Shown in pieces: positions 48,301 through 62,600 of a DNA stretch of 64,000 nt; the first letter of the stretch is position 1, and each line of letters begins with the position of its first letter. The stretch comes from Ancylostoma caninum (lineage: Eukaryota > Nematoda > Chromadorea > Rhabditida > Ancylostomatidae). The notes under the pieces are model-generated. The model was not told the origin of the DNA. It did no database searches and was given only the letters and a program-made list of their open reading frames with translations. A program made the position numbers and the translations under genes. Where the stretch lies: the NCBI GenBank assembly GCA_037903475.1, contig JBAJFG010000370.1:1-64000 (forward strand), written 5' to 3'.

Positions 48301-51300
48301 TCCTGTCCCAGTGAAATTAGCCTCACTCAATTTGCCGTTGGTGTTTCGTCGTCGTAGCGTGAGCTCTACTACTTAGTGAGCGGTCGAGAGAGAGAGAGGA
48401 GTCGACTCTCCTCAGGCGGCTAATGGGTCCGAGGGCTCGTCCAGCTAATAAAGGACCTTCTCCGAAGGGTACACTCTGACATAGTAGCATATCCTTGACG
48501 TGGGGGATCAGCTGATCCTGAAAAAATTCCCTCATAAAGCCAAAAAAACCGCCCGAGTTGTGATCATCAGTCTATAAAACTTCCACAAGTTCCTAGGGGT
48601 CTCTCCAAAACTTGCTCCCTACCCTAAGTTCTCCAGAAATTCGCCTCCCTCCAGGATTGCTAGCCATGACGTCATTTTATCCCCACGTCACTTGCTGCGC
48701 CATATCCTTGGTAATTCCACCCACTTCCAATAACTTCTTCTATTCTACAGGAAATTGCCCGCGAAAAAATATCCCGCACCCTGCCGATTCCGGTCAAATA
48801 ATTCTTCGTCCGCGCCGTTTTTCCCCTCTATTTACAGCCGCACCGGCTTCGCTTTCAATTTTCAGGAAATGGAATTTCGTTGGTTTTTTTTTCATGTTTG
48901 GAGTCATGGTGCTCGGTTTCTATGTGGGCGCTGGGAGGGCGCTATCGCATAGCTTTCTCTCCTGGAGACGAGAAATTTCTGGAAGCTGATTGTGACATTC
49001 GTGAGAGGCAATGAAGGAGATTATGTTGTTAATTAACGCAATGATAGAAAATTTTTTTTCTTAATACAGTGATAGTATGGCATTATATATAATATGCTAC
49101 TACTACATATGTATGTATTACTATAACTACTACATAGTAGAAAAGTAAAACATAGCTCCAAGATGAATGTGTCCATTTTTTTTTCAACAAAAAAAAAAGC
49201 ACGAACAGTGCAGAAATTTTTGTTTCACCTGAGAAATGTAAAATTCATAAGTTATTGCCCCTAATAGATTTCCTCCTTATGTAGTTTTGAACAGGGATTG
49301 GTTCAGGGTTGCTAATGTATAAGATGTAATAATATATAATACATGACATATAAATAATATATAGTATATGTATACAACATATGAATAATATGTAGTATAT
49401 AAAATATAAACTAGTATTTTTTGTTTCACTTCAATTTACGGTACATCTTGCTGTGTATTGAAATAAATAAATAAATATAAATATTAGTATATATATATAA
49501 TTTTCTACATGTATTACTGTTACTACTACAATGCTTACTACATATATCGATGGGTATAATCCGCAGAAAATTTTGTTCTGTAGTGATTTTAAACTGCAAA
49601 TTCCTCGAAATTGTTAACAAGTATAATTGCTGAGTAATTACTACCACTATAATTACTACATCGATGAGCACTATCCTTTGAAAATTTTCTTTTGGAATGA
49701 TTTTGAAAAGAAACTGGTCAAGGTTTGCTAATATACATAATTGTCACATCTATTATCACTACCACGAAAATTATTACAAAGAGGATTATCAAAGAGGATT
49801 ATCTGCAGAAGATTTTCTTATGGAATGTCAAGAAGAATATTCTGAACTAGAAATGGCTCAAATTTTCTAGTATATATAATTGCTCCGTGTATTACTACTA
49901 CTATAGTTACCATATATAAATGTACAAACAAGGACTTTCTTCATTGTGAACGTGAAGTCGACCTGTGAATTGGTGACGCTTCTACTTTTATTCCCTTAAA
50001 TACCTGTCTGGAAGTACTGAGATACAGAAGAATCTGGTTTTCCACCAGAATTTCCCTATAGAACTTGATCTGTGTAGAATTTATTCCATAGTGTTTGTGG
50101 ATAAAGTCCTATGTACGATTTCACGCGTCCCAAAAAGGCAACCTCACCTTGTTTGGTGGGATCAAATTGCGTGTACGTCTATGTACACAAGGTAACTCTG
50201 CAACATCCGCTTGCTCAAGAAACCGCGCCTCAACCGAGGGCTGGCCGCCGCGTCATCCACGGGTGTACAACCGTTGTAGTGGTCCGCGCGGGGGATGTCC
50301 AGCAGCAGCAGCAGCTCGACCTCCTGCTGTCGTTCCAGTGCTCTGTTCACCTGTCACTTCCATCACATCATATCGCCGGATTACCCCATAATAACGAATT
50401 ACGCCGACGAGCTGGTCGTTCCCGCGTCCCGAAAATATCCGATTTCGAGCCCAAGGAACAAGGATGATGCATTAGCCGGAGGTGCATTCGTGGCAGGAAT
50501 CAAATTTGCCGCTGTTTTCTTGTCGGGGTGAATCGCGAGCGAGGGGATTTCTTTGGGTTGTTCTCGGCTCAGCGCTGAGCCACCTTAGCGCTCGGGCTTC
50601 CGAAGAACACCTCGGAGGGATTTGTGGAATTTGTGCATGAGTTGGCTGCTACGGTAGCGCTCATTTTAGTGAGTGATGGTTTTTCGCGCACTCCTCGCCG
50701 CGATTAAACAGAACTGCCCGGCTCGGCCGATGATGGATGGGCCACCACAGCCACACAGACATTGTGTAGTAATATTCGAAATCCTGACATTGGTCAACGT
50801 TGCGTAATGTGAGACGCGCGATGATTCGCGCGCTTCATCGCCGTTGATTTATCGCGATGAACTGCCAGAGATCGTACGATTGTGGCCGTTATTAATTCAT
50901 GGATGGGCGAAAGGCTTGCCGATCGTTTCCACCAGGACATTGTCCATAAAAAGAGGCTGGTCGGCGGTTACCGCACATTCGTTTTGATTTGTCTTCGAAG
51001 GGAAAGCCTGTGATTTTTATAAAGATGATCGCTACCTGGTACGGAAAAAATGGTTCAGAAAACGTCCGGTAATGGTGAAAAGTCCTGAAAAACGATATAA
51101 CATCGTTGTCGTTCTAAGCATGTCCAGATATAAGTTCCTGGACAGGTGTTTCCAGCGGTTTCTCTCAGCACAATCCCTCATTCTCCTGTTATGTCGAGTA
51201 TTTCTGCTTTAAAAGGCATTCATAGCGAAAACTGCAGACAAAACAAAACAACTTTTCTCGAACTCACAGGACTATCCGGTTTTTAGATGTCCTGAGAAGA

Positions 51301-54300
51301 TAGTAGACAAAATTTTAGGAGGCATTGCGGTTAGAAAAATCCATGTGGCCTAATTAGCTGGTCAGTACAGTTCACTATCGGGTCACTAACGGGACAGATG
51401 TGTTAACCTCACGACTACGTAGGTACTACTAATGTTTCCAGTACTTCAGTTTTCATAGGAAAAAGAAAACCAGAATGGTTCTCCTCGGTAGGTGTACAAG
51501 CCCTTAGGAAATGAGCACTGCCAAGGTTTTTCCCTTCGCTGCGATTTTTTCCCATGAAAATCCTGGAAAAATATGTAACTGAAGCAGAAAGCATGGCTGA
51601 CTGGCTTCGGGTTGATGTGAGCAATCCGCGGGGGTCTGAGCAACTTCCAAAATTGTTCTTAGATTTTCCAAGGTAGAATAGTACTGGCCCCCTGAGTTGT
51701 TTCTCTAGTTTTTTTTTAGTTTTGTTTCTTCCTCTAAGTTGCCAAATATGTTTGGAAATGAATAAATAATTAAATGAAACGGGCTTTTGGCTTTTCTTCT
51801 AGGTTTTTAGGCAGTAAATCAGCTGTTCCGTAATCATCATCCCTGCTAGCTGATGGCCTTGAACACCACTGACACTACGTCAAAATGTGCACTTCAGTGA
51901 GCATCACTAATCAATACCTATCAATCATATTCTTCTTTCTGGTTGAAAAAAAAGCCTGAACTGTCTGAGAAGTGTTTTGCTCGCTGAAGTGATCCAGCTG
52001 TAGTCTGCATTTCGAAAATAGACAAAAAGAATGTGATTGATAAGTATTGATTGATTTTGTACGCTGGAATGCAGTTCTGATTGGTGGCTGGCCTTTCAGA
52101 TTCATTCTAAGCCTAGATCTAGACAAATTATATATAATTACTCTAGATAGTTCGGGTTAGATGGTCCAACTTGGTCTCCTGAGGCATTTTGTGGAAAAAT
52201 CCAGAATCCAGCCTCTCTCGTAAGTGGTTAAGAAGTCCTTCTAGCCGAGATAGAATGGTCCCACACTAGCTGACCCCCTGCAGGAGCTCTTAGTACTGCA
52301 GCTTATCCTTTTCTTCGTATTCCTCTCACTCCCAAGTACTTCGCGGAATCAGTTGTCCGTGCAGCCGGCGCGGCGCTTCTTCCAGGCAATTATCACATTC
52401 GGAATAGCTCGTCTCCATTCGTATCAAGACACATGTTCAGTGTGTTGATTGTTTCGGCGTTTGTTACAGCACAACAAAAATCCGCTCCACACCCCATGCC
52501 TTCGCTTCGCCGCGGGGAGGGGATCAGTGGGAGAGAAATAGCACTAGAGCTCAGCCCATTCCTGGGATATCCTAGAGCCAATTCGGCTAACGGACCCCAT
52601 TAATTGCGCCACCAACACCTCTGCGACAACCACCTGTTCGGCGGGTCACCACTACAGTTGCGCGTGTAGGCGATTGTCAGCTAGGTGTGATAGCGATTTG
52701 TCTTTAGGGGTGTCTAACAAGCCGGCGCGGTCCTTTGTCGTTGGCCCGTTGGCCACCGACAGGTGGCGGACGTGTTCGCGTCGAGAATCAACCGCTTCCA
52801 CTCACCACCATAAAACCGACACCGGCAACAACTGTCGCCGCGAGACGAACGAGTACTAGTTCGCTAGCGTCAACAACACGATCCGCCGCTGTTCTCGGGG
52901 GTTCGATGCTGGCCGGAAGTGGACAGCAGCTTGAATAGGTCGATGGACGAGGTGGAGATGCTAGAATGTGGATTCTGAACAAAGAAAAAGAATCTGATCA
53001 CCTTGTGACACACACAGGCCCCGACGTCTGAGAACAACTTTATTTAGTAGATCATCTAACTACGCACTAGATTTTTTTAATATATTTGATTATATTTGAC
53101 TTTTACTATTTTTTATCTACCATGTCACATAAGCTACGCGTTGGCTTTGATGCCTGTAAATGTGACATAACCAAGAATTACCCCACTACCCCTCAAAGAT
53201 CCGCTATAATTTGTTTTTGCGCCTTGGCTCCAATTCAACTTCGATTAAGGTGAACTTTTAACGCCGTTACAGCAATTTTATACCAATCACTGGACGAGTA
53301 AAAATAATTTTCGGGTCGTAGACATCACTCGGAAGAAGTCCGTTAGGAAATAGTCCTCGTTTCTAGTTAGAAAAGACAAGTTTGTGGCGCAAGGATATTC
53401 ATGGGGACCAGTTCTCGCATAAGCAGCGGAGGAGCTAGTACGTAACTGAAGGGAAGTAGTAGAAGACGTCGTAGGCTTTGTTGTTTCGATCGTTATCCAA
53501 ACTAATCAAGCTATGTTTCCAGGAACGGATAGATCAACTTTGACCAGTTTGCCACTAGTACTGACCAGTTTATCACTAGTACTTTTGTGCAGTAAACGTT
53601 GGAATCGCTTCTAACCGCCAATCCGCCATAAATTTTGATCCTCGGCATATGGTGAGAATCGGCGCCTCATCCCGAGGTCGAACCCATGATTTTTCACATG
53701 ACTGGCCAGGCCTTACGCCACTTCATTTTTTGTTTTTTGAAGCTACTCGAAAAATCAGTTGTACCATTTTTGTGGGAAAGAATCGAAGGTGATAAGAGTT
53801 GTTTTTGAACATAGGACACAAGGTTCCAAAAAAATTGCTACTGCTACTTGACAAATCAGTTCCACTGCTCAAAAATGTTCCATAAAGTAATAATATTGCT
53901 TTGTTCTTTTTTCATGGCCAGCTTAAGGGTGTTGGGGTAACAAAATAGGCTTAAGACAAGGCTGAAATTCCAACATTAAAATAAAATAAGGAAAACAACT
54001 AGGCTATCCCTTGGATGCAGTTCCCTGCATTCCAGAAATCGGATCATAGGATCCCTACCGCAAAATTCCGAAGCAGTATCTATATATTCCCTTGCTTCTT
54101 CAAACGGAAACGTCTATTTATCGCTCTGCTGGAATTTCCTGATGAATGAAGAAGATATCGACATTTCATGGGAAAAACACCAAGAAAAATTCTGAAAAAA
54201 AAGTCTCTCAGCCAGGATGTGGCATTTTTACCTGATTACTTAAGGTAGAAATTAACGGGTGCAGGTGATTTTCTGGATCCCTCTGCCACATAGTTTAAGC

Positions 54301-56610
54301 TGTTAAGCATTCGCATTGTTAGATTTACTGCTCCCATAAGCACTAAGTACTTATATTGAAAGTGAACATTAGAGGTGCTAAACGTATTAATTACAATCTT
54401 TTGGAGACGTTAGTTGTTGCAAACGTCCAGAGAATGTCAGTGTTTTTGCTTATTTAGTTGCTCTGTTTGACTGATCATCGGCCATTTGGCGTCGTTTTCT
54501 TTGCTGCACGTGTCCGCTCACACTTCCTCAATAAACTGTCGGCAAACCTCAAAAGGAAGCTTGTATAAACAATTGCAAGTTGTGGAATTATTTTGATCAA
54601 CACCGAGATGACCCCCAGCTAAGGGGGGGGGGGTGCAGGGGGCGAGATTTGTGGATTTGTTCTAGTTTTCTTACATATCTCGCCTCCAAACTCCGTAGCG
54701 TATTGGGTTAGGAAAAGGAAAGATTTTGTAGGGTTTCCGCTGCATCTGGAACCTGGGACACCAGGACTTGTCTCCGGATTTGGGTCACTTCAAAGGTCTT
54801 GTTGAAATTTGTATTACTTGTGGTTCCTAAATGTGGAATATGCCCTCTCCGGGGACAAGCGGAAACGAAAACTATATATACGCTTAGCAGCTTAAAACAT
54901 TGTGGCCAACCCGGCTGGAATTCTTCAAGGATTCATGCATTCTATGCTAAACTCTGACTTGAGCGGGATTCATGGACTCCATCCTTATGGTTGTCATAGT
55001 ATTTGTATAATTTTTCTTACATATGGATTTATAATTTTTCCCTTCTCCTTCTCAAGCCTTCTTACATTATCCAGAAATTTCTTAGCTTATCCTCTAACTG
55101 TAACCCTAGTGGGTTTGGTCAACTTACCAAACCCACTACAAAGCCGAGTCACAAGTTCATGACCCGGAAATGGCTCGTTAGTGGGGGGGGGTCGCGACCA
55201 GACGGGGAGTAATCCGATCCGGGAATCGCTTACAAAAGGAGTGCCATAATAAGAGGTGGATATGTAATCTGATCAGCAGCACAAATGAAGAGCTGCAACT
55301 CGACACCGACCGATCCGAGACATCCCAGCCGGGCGGGGAGAGCTGTTCAAGGGTGTGCTAATCGCTCAATTTGCTCTTCTTCCCCAAACGGCCCATTACC
55401 CATGAGAACGTGTCCTCTTCCAGCTGGGTGCTTCACCAGAAAATGGGCTAATTTTGCACCAAGGGCATTTTCCAGTGCAGCTGATTGGCTGTTCGTTAAA
55501 ATTGCTTCAAAATGGGAACGAAAGTGTGGAAGAGGACGAGTTGAGCGCATTCCGCGGCCGGCTGAGCTGACTGATGTGTGATGAGCGCACAAAAACGTAA
55601 CGAGTAAAGCACAGTGAGTGCGGAGCAGATGGTCGCCTAGCGAAATTAATGAGCGACGGACGATAGTTTTGTAACATCGTCCCCAAATGCTGCCCAGATC
55701 AGCATCGTAAACTCACATTGCGCTATTGTACACGCCACGATTTATGTGCGAGGATTTGTCGCGACGCACTGACCTCATCTCGAGGCACGTCGGCCAGGCC
55801 TCACCGACGAGGCTCACTGATGAGAAATGTGAGAGTGGCGAACACTAAGCCTCCGATGGGAAATGTGGCCGAAAAAACGCGTCGAATTCATAGCAAACTG
55901 GCCTGGACTTTCGGGGAAGCACATACATCACTTTGTGGGAGTTCTATTTGGAGAAATTTCCTTGTTTGTGAGGGAGTTTGGAATTCACGTTCCAGATGGG
56001 AAGGCTGCTTTGGTACAGCTACTGCTAAAACTGATGATTTTACAGAAGACATTTGAGCCCTTTCATTCCCTTTCTTTGTACTGTTGACGTGACTGTATTA
56101 TTGGATGTATTACAAAGTAAATTATTGTACCAGAAGTACCACTGCCTAGTGTTTAAGCTGAGCTTGAAAACTCAGAGATCAACTTCAACCACCAATTGGG
56201 TTACATTCGCATGCATCACATCTGCTCATAGTACTATTAATAATATTTTTAATATCGCGTAGTAGGAAAATAATATTGGTACTTATAGTACTAGTATTTA
56301 GTAACTATTAGTAATGTATTATTATTATTATTATTAGTGCGCAGGATATTATTATTAAAGTAGTGCGGATTACTATAGTATATTGTATAAAATACAGGGT
56401 AATATAGTATAATAGTAATACTATTGGTGCTGTGAGTGCTACTACAACTAGTATTATAATGTATTAGGACAGCTGGGGAACAAGATTTTGCATAAAGAAT
56501 ATTAGCTCCAACGCAATAATACTGTTGTATTGGACATTGTGTTGGATAATATACATTCTTATTACTACATATATTGCGTATACAGGTCTTTTGCATGTGT
56601 ACCTCATATC

Positions 56611-56651
<41 letters not shown>

Positions 56652-59600
56652 CAGTTCCATTCCACTGTTACTATTGTTGGCGCCACGTGCCGTGTTATCA
56701 ATGATGTTAGGTTTGTCAGTTAAAAACAAGTGAATACAAAAAAAACAATACAATATGCTGTTTATTGATACTTTTGCTACTACATGGTATTATTGTATCA
56801 TTGGTACTGTGTGCTAACCACCTGACTACTAAGAACATCTCATACAATGCTAGCGACGCGGTAATAATTGTTGCTACTATTTTTTCGCAGTCATCACTAT
56901 ACTATTATGAGCCTCAGAAAAAGTACATAGTCTACTATATATCATAGGCGCCTACTACATACGTATTCTACTACATTCGGAAATTGTTACGTTTTTTGCA
57001 CTTACTTACTACTACTTACTAAGTAGACCTATTTCTTGGCGCTACATTTGTTTGTTCGCTGATGCTAATATATATTATTGGTATCATTAGACGTATTAAT
57101 AGTGCTGCCACCACTTATAAGTAGTGTGGTGACGCTGATGCTGCATATATTTCTGGGAATATTGGATGCCAAGGTATTACTTTCGTACTATACCAATAAT
57201 ATTAACAGTATTTTCGTAATATCTAGCTGCTTTTCAGTGTTTTTGAACTACTGTTATGCTCTAGGTGTTTCTATAATATATATTTCTAGAGACAAGAATA
57301 GTATTCTCAGTTCCCTTTTTTCTATCTACCTTCTCAATAATTTACTCCCCATCGTATATTTATGTATTTATTCACCTTGCCCCAGGGCATTTTTCAAACA
57401 ATAATTTCCTTGTTTACCGTTCTCATATTTCCTTTCTCGTCAAGCAGCGCTATTTGTTACCACCACCTGATAGATTAGGCTACTAGGTTGAGCTGCTCCG
57501 GAGAAATCCTGAGAAAATTCCTGAAATTCACGCAATAACGACTATGACTGACATATCAATTGTTCATCAATCAATGAATCAATAGCAATCACTTAAACGT
57601 CTGTCAGCTATTGAGAGCGCGTGTTTGCGTAATTAGCGGCATGAATATGGATTGGCCATATGCTGCGACACGAGTCGACGACAATGGCTGCTCGACGACT
57701 TGTGGCCGCTCTTAAGGGGCTCCTGGAAATCGCACTTAGCAAGAATTTAGCGTCCTTAAGGGTGTTTACGTGTCCGCAGGGTTCTCTTGAGCATTTGGGA
57801 CCTCTGGCGAAGCTGCTGGCAAAATACGGCTGATATGACATGACCTCAGTGTTAGCTGTTCAGATTAGCGGGCCTCTCAAAAACGCGAGCGCTTGCAGCA
57901 GCTGTTTTCGGGCCGACGCCTAACGTTACGTAACGCAGCGCAGCGGAGGTGACGCAGTGGAACGGATTAGCGCTAGCAGCGTATACATAAACATAGTCGG
58001 CGCTTGAATAAACAAATACAGCGGTGTGCCTTGCCTTGATACCATATCATTTTCTCGGATTTGCAGATAGCGTTTCCTTTTGATCTTGTATACCACCCGT
58101 GGTGCAAAGAGCAGCTGGGGAGAGTTTCGATGGACAAAGGAAGTTGTAGATGCTGCAAGTTTGAGTTGATAAAAATAGAAATCGAATAATTGATTGCAAA
58201 TAAGTGGATAATTTAAATTTTCCAATAAGAGACGGAGCTCTGGAGCAACGATAGAAAAGCTGCAAGACTTCGAAGCCTCTTTTTCCTAACAGTTCCCAAA
58301 ATATCAATCAATCAGTGCAACTAGTCGTTTTTTACTTGGTCCCAGGTATTCCTGAGGATTTTGGATGTCCTTGAAAAGCAAAGAATTTGATGGTATGACA
58401 AAAAATTAATTAGAGTGAACCTTATTTTCGATAATGGACCAATCTCTCAGTTTTTTCAAAAGTATTTATTTTATAAGATATTTCTTCACAGCTACATTTA
58501 TGATATGTCATATGAGTTTGTTGTTTTTTGTTCAAGCATTTATCCTTTACGATTTCAGCCCTCTCAGTGATTAAAAAATCGCATCTTTATCCTCATAATC
58601 ATTATTACATGGTTAGACAGCAAAGTTTTAGTGAGAGTGTCTCTAGTAGACCCATTCATCTGAACCCTCTCACTCTCACCTTTTCTCACACAAAGTGCGG
58701 ATACGCAGACCGTCAGAGCCAAGACGTAGATGGTGCGGCGCATGTGGACTGGTCCAGGTCACTGCAGCTTCCTATAAGTCAGCCTCCTTTCCTTGTTCCT
58801 ATTTTACGGACCGTACTGCTTGTAAATTGACTCTGAAGCATGTCTTCCTTTATATTTTAGCCCACATCAAACGATTAGGGAAATGAAAAGGGGGTGTTAA
58901 ATGGCAGCAATACATCGAGGGTGGGGATGTATCTATGATAATCCTGTTAAATTAGTTTACTACTTTGAACTGTTTTCCTATTCGTAAAAGGCTATGATTA
59001 TCCGGATCGGGTCCACGTACCACATCCTCGGCTTCTTAACGCTTTGGCTGTCTGCTCATACACACATTCCTCTCAAATTACCGTTCTCATTCTCGACGAT
59101 CCTCTGGGGCAGCGCGGCGAATCTGATCAGATAACGAAGTCTCTTCGGTGTATAGATTTATTCGTCATTTCATTTATTTACTCATTGTTTAGTTCCCTAG
59201 GGTACTAATAGCAGCTCTGAGAAAAAGCGAACAGAGGCACAATAGCAATCTATCAAACGTATCTTCTCCGCATGTCATTCGCTCAAATGTGCTAATTTCC
59301 CTACATAAGTAACTGAAGCTCCGTAAATCCCAATGCTTTATACTACTACAATACTCCTCCTAATCTTTGCAAAAAGGATGCGAGCGACGCATTAAACCGT
59401 CGCAAAGCGCCGCTCGTCCATAACGTTCTTAAAAGGGAACCAATTCAAATTTTTATGAAAAACCAAATTGTGCGTCCCATGACGAAGCCAATAATGTATA
59501 ACCTTTTCGACAGCGAGCTTTTCACACTGCAGAAAATACCATTGGAACATGTAGGGTGTTAACCAATCTGCATTGAGGCGGTCAGGTACAAGGAGGCCTG

Positions 59601-62600
59601 CTCAAAATCGCAGTGATGTTTTTGAAAGTTTTAGAGAACAATATTGAAAATTTCATGAACCATTCGATTCGTTGTAATACAGAGAGTCCATCTATCCCGA
59701 AAAAAATTGGATATCCCTATTTTTAAGAAAACTACGAAAGGGAGACGCTTTGCGACGGATTAATGCGTCGCGCGCGTCCTTTTTGCAAAGATTAGGAACA
59801 GTGTTGTATGTATGCAGCTTTCTATTAACCGATTTCTGGATTATTTGGAATTCTAAAAAAAAGTGCGTGCATATTTAAAGTTAACCCGGAACAAAGTCGC
59901 GATTCATTTTCTATATAATTTTTTTGAACCCGTAGTTTTTCCTTTTTATACGTTTCCGAGCCGCAGTTCTTCTGAGTGTGCTGCAGGTCAAAGTCCATGC
60001 CAGGCGAGTCAGTCTTTTCCAGGACGACTTACGTTGTTCCGTATTCATAACACAAAATGTCGCAGATAAGCGCATGGAGCTAAGCAGCCGCGAGAGAGTG
60101 TGACTGATCCAGAGACGCAGTGCGGGTTCGTAGAGCAAGATGAATGACCGTCGAATGAGTGGAGCGATTAGCGCTGTGATTTGAAGGATTACGAATATTT
60201 TTGTCGGGGTGCTGGCTCCAGTACGAGCGGGGAGCATTGTCTGCTCGTCTCGGGTCTCCCGCCAGGCGTACCTCCTCCTAATGACTTGACCGGATCTCTT
60301 CGGATGGCCGAATCTAATAGTGTCACCGGAAGTATAGGCCGTGCCGCAGCGTACCTAATAGACTTCGTTAATTTCGCCTGGATTCCAAGCGAAAAATGTG
60401 ATGCGCGGACTAGGGGGAAGAGAATGGGAGAGGGAAATTTCGGGTCAGTTGAGCGGAAGAAAGTGAAACCTTTCCGAGAAGTTGAAAAATTTGCGGAATT
60501 CCAAGCATTTCCTGGATACTCTTCTTGCAGGATTTATCGTCAGAAGATGATATCACGGCGTCAGCTTCTCGTATATCGTAGATATAGCTGTGGCACCTCT
60601 TTCTAGATTTCATAGGACAAGCAGCACTTGAAAGGAAATCCCGGTTTTGCTCGTACCTAATGTGTTTTTTTTGGAATCATCTAAATCTTCGGGATCTTAG
60701 GATCTCCTAGCAGAAATTTGGCAGTGAGAATGGAAAAAAATAATTCGAAAAATCCCATGAAGGGAAGATGAATTCTCAGACAATGAAGTACAAATCTAGT
60801 GCCTTTTCCATAATCTCAAGAAGCTCCTTATTTCCAAGCATTCTTTAAAACGCTCCCTCAGTGGGAAATTGAAACTGCCATTAGTCAGATAAAGCCAAAA
60901 AAGAATTTGGGTTCCCGAAACCTTCTTCATCTCCTGGGTATAGAGAGCTCCTTCCACAAAGCTTGGCCTAAAAATGGAAACAGTAGCTTTCCAGGCCTTC
61001 CCGAATCATTTTTTCAATCCGAGTCACCAATTTCTGGATCTCAAGTTTCGGAAAAACGTCTGCATAATCTCTTGGATCCCAATGCTTCCTCAGGATGGTT
61101 GGCTATCCAGAAAGTGGGAGCAGTAGGCATGAGATACATAGACATTGCCTTAAAGGGAAGGCCGAATTGCAAACATCATCTTCAAGTTCTGCATCCTTCT
61201 CGGGATACTCTGGATTCAACTGATCTTGCCTGTAGTCCTCCAACTGGATAGTGAGCCTGCAAATGGGAAGCCTTGCCATTTTTTTTGCCATTTTTGCCTC
61301 AGATTACCTATTCCTGAATAGTTTAAATAGGATAGAAGCTAAGGAAGGGAAGCCGAGTCAGGAATGTCTCCCTAATATTCCGGTCCTAAAGTCGGATTTG
61401 AATTCTGCATTGTTTTTCTACTAAATATTGTGAAAAATCAGAGGTGGGTACACATTTAGTGCATATTCATGAAAATTTAGCCGTTTTTAAGCGTTTGGTA
61501 ACCATTATTGCCAAAATATCAGTTCTGTAGGTGTTCAAATGAACCTGTAATCATGTGGACTCCAAAGTAATTTTCCTCACCGATTTCTCTTTCTCTCTTT
61601 CGTTCCTACCTCCTCATGGCCTGAGCTCCTGAAGGGCAGTAATAACCTAGCAAAATGTCACAAATATCCTCCTTCTCGTCAAACTTTTTCCCTGTATCCT
61701 GACGCTGTCACTCATCAAGTGCACATTTTCAGCCCTAAGTAACATCCAGACGCCTAGCGCACATCCAGACTCCGTTATTTTCACATTTACGCCGTGATTG
61801 CGGACAATGCTACACATCCAGGCGCAGTGAAGCGTGAAGTATACAGGAAAACAATGCAATGGCGCATATGATTCAATTGAAGTACAGATTTTACGTTTGG
61901 CTCTCTGTGTTCGTCTGCTGCTACTCCCAGTCGGCTACCGTAGCGCAGCTAGCGTGTCTGGCTGGCTGGCTGGCTGGTGGGCAGCTGGCCCGGATGCGAG
62001 AATTGCGCCAATTTGGCACCGTACAATGTTGCTATTTGTCATTGGCAGCTCAGCAGCTTGTTCGTCACTTTTGAATGGCAGCTTCATTCGCGCACGACAC
62101 ACGCCAACACTGCATTGTCAATGTGCGGATGAGAAACAGCACATGTACATGCAGCCAGCTAGGATTGGGGAAGGGAAACGCTGAAAAACCTTGGACATGG
62201 ATGAAATTGAGAGACTACTGGCTGGAACACATTGCGGGGAAATAGAGGGGGAGGGGGAATGGTTCGAGGAAAATTCGAATATTAACATCTCCCAAGCTTT
62301 TCCGGATTTATTTATTTATTTATTTGTTTACTTGATACACTGCAAAGGTGTGCACATCAAAAATAAAAATAAAGCGCTTAAAAAGAAAGTAACGGTGGAT
62401 CTTTACTGGGGCTTCTGTCACAGTGAAGTTATTGTTCAGTCTAGGAACAGGAAGTGAGGGACTGGGAAAAATGGTAGTTTTCATATCCGTTGCCAAGTTT
62501 ACACTAAAAAGATCCTAAAAAAGTAAATGCTAGAAGTTTTTAGGAAGCCATACATGGAGCCTATCAGCCAGTTGTTGGGTGTGAATGGTGCTAGAGAGAA

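Noticed and set aside
53630..53705. tRNA-like or tRNA-derived SINE head on the minus strand
   Set aside because: A GGTTCGA-type B box and a weak A box occur at plausible spacing, but no cloverleaf can be folded by eye and the acceptor stem does not pair.
60907..61251. 114-codon ORF as a gene nested in intron 8
   Set aside because: No domain similarity and no splice or promoter context; the length is within chance for this composition.
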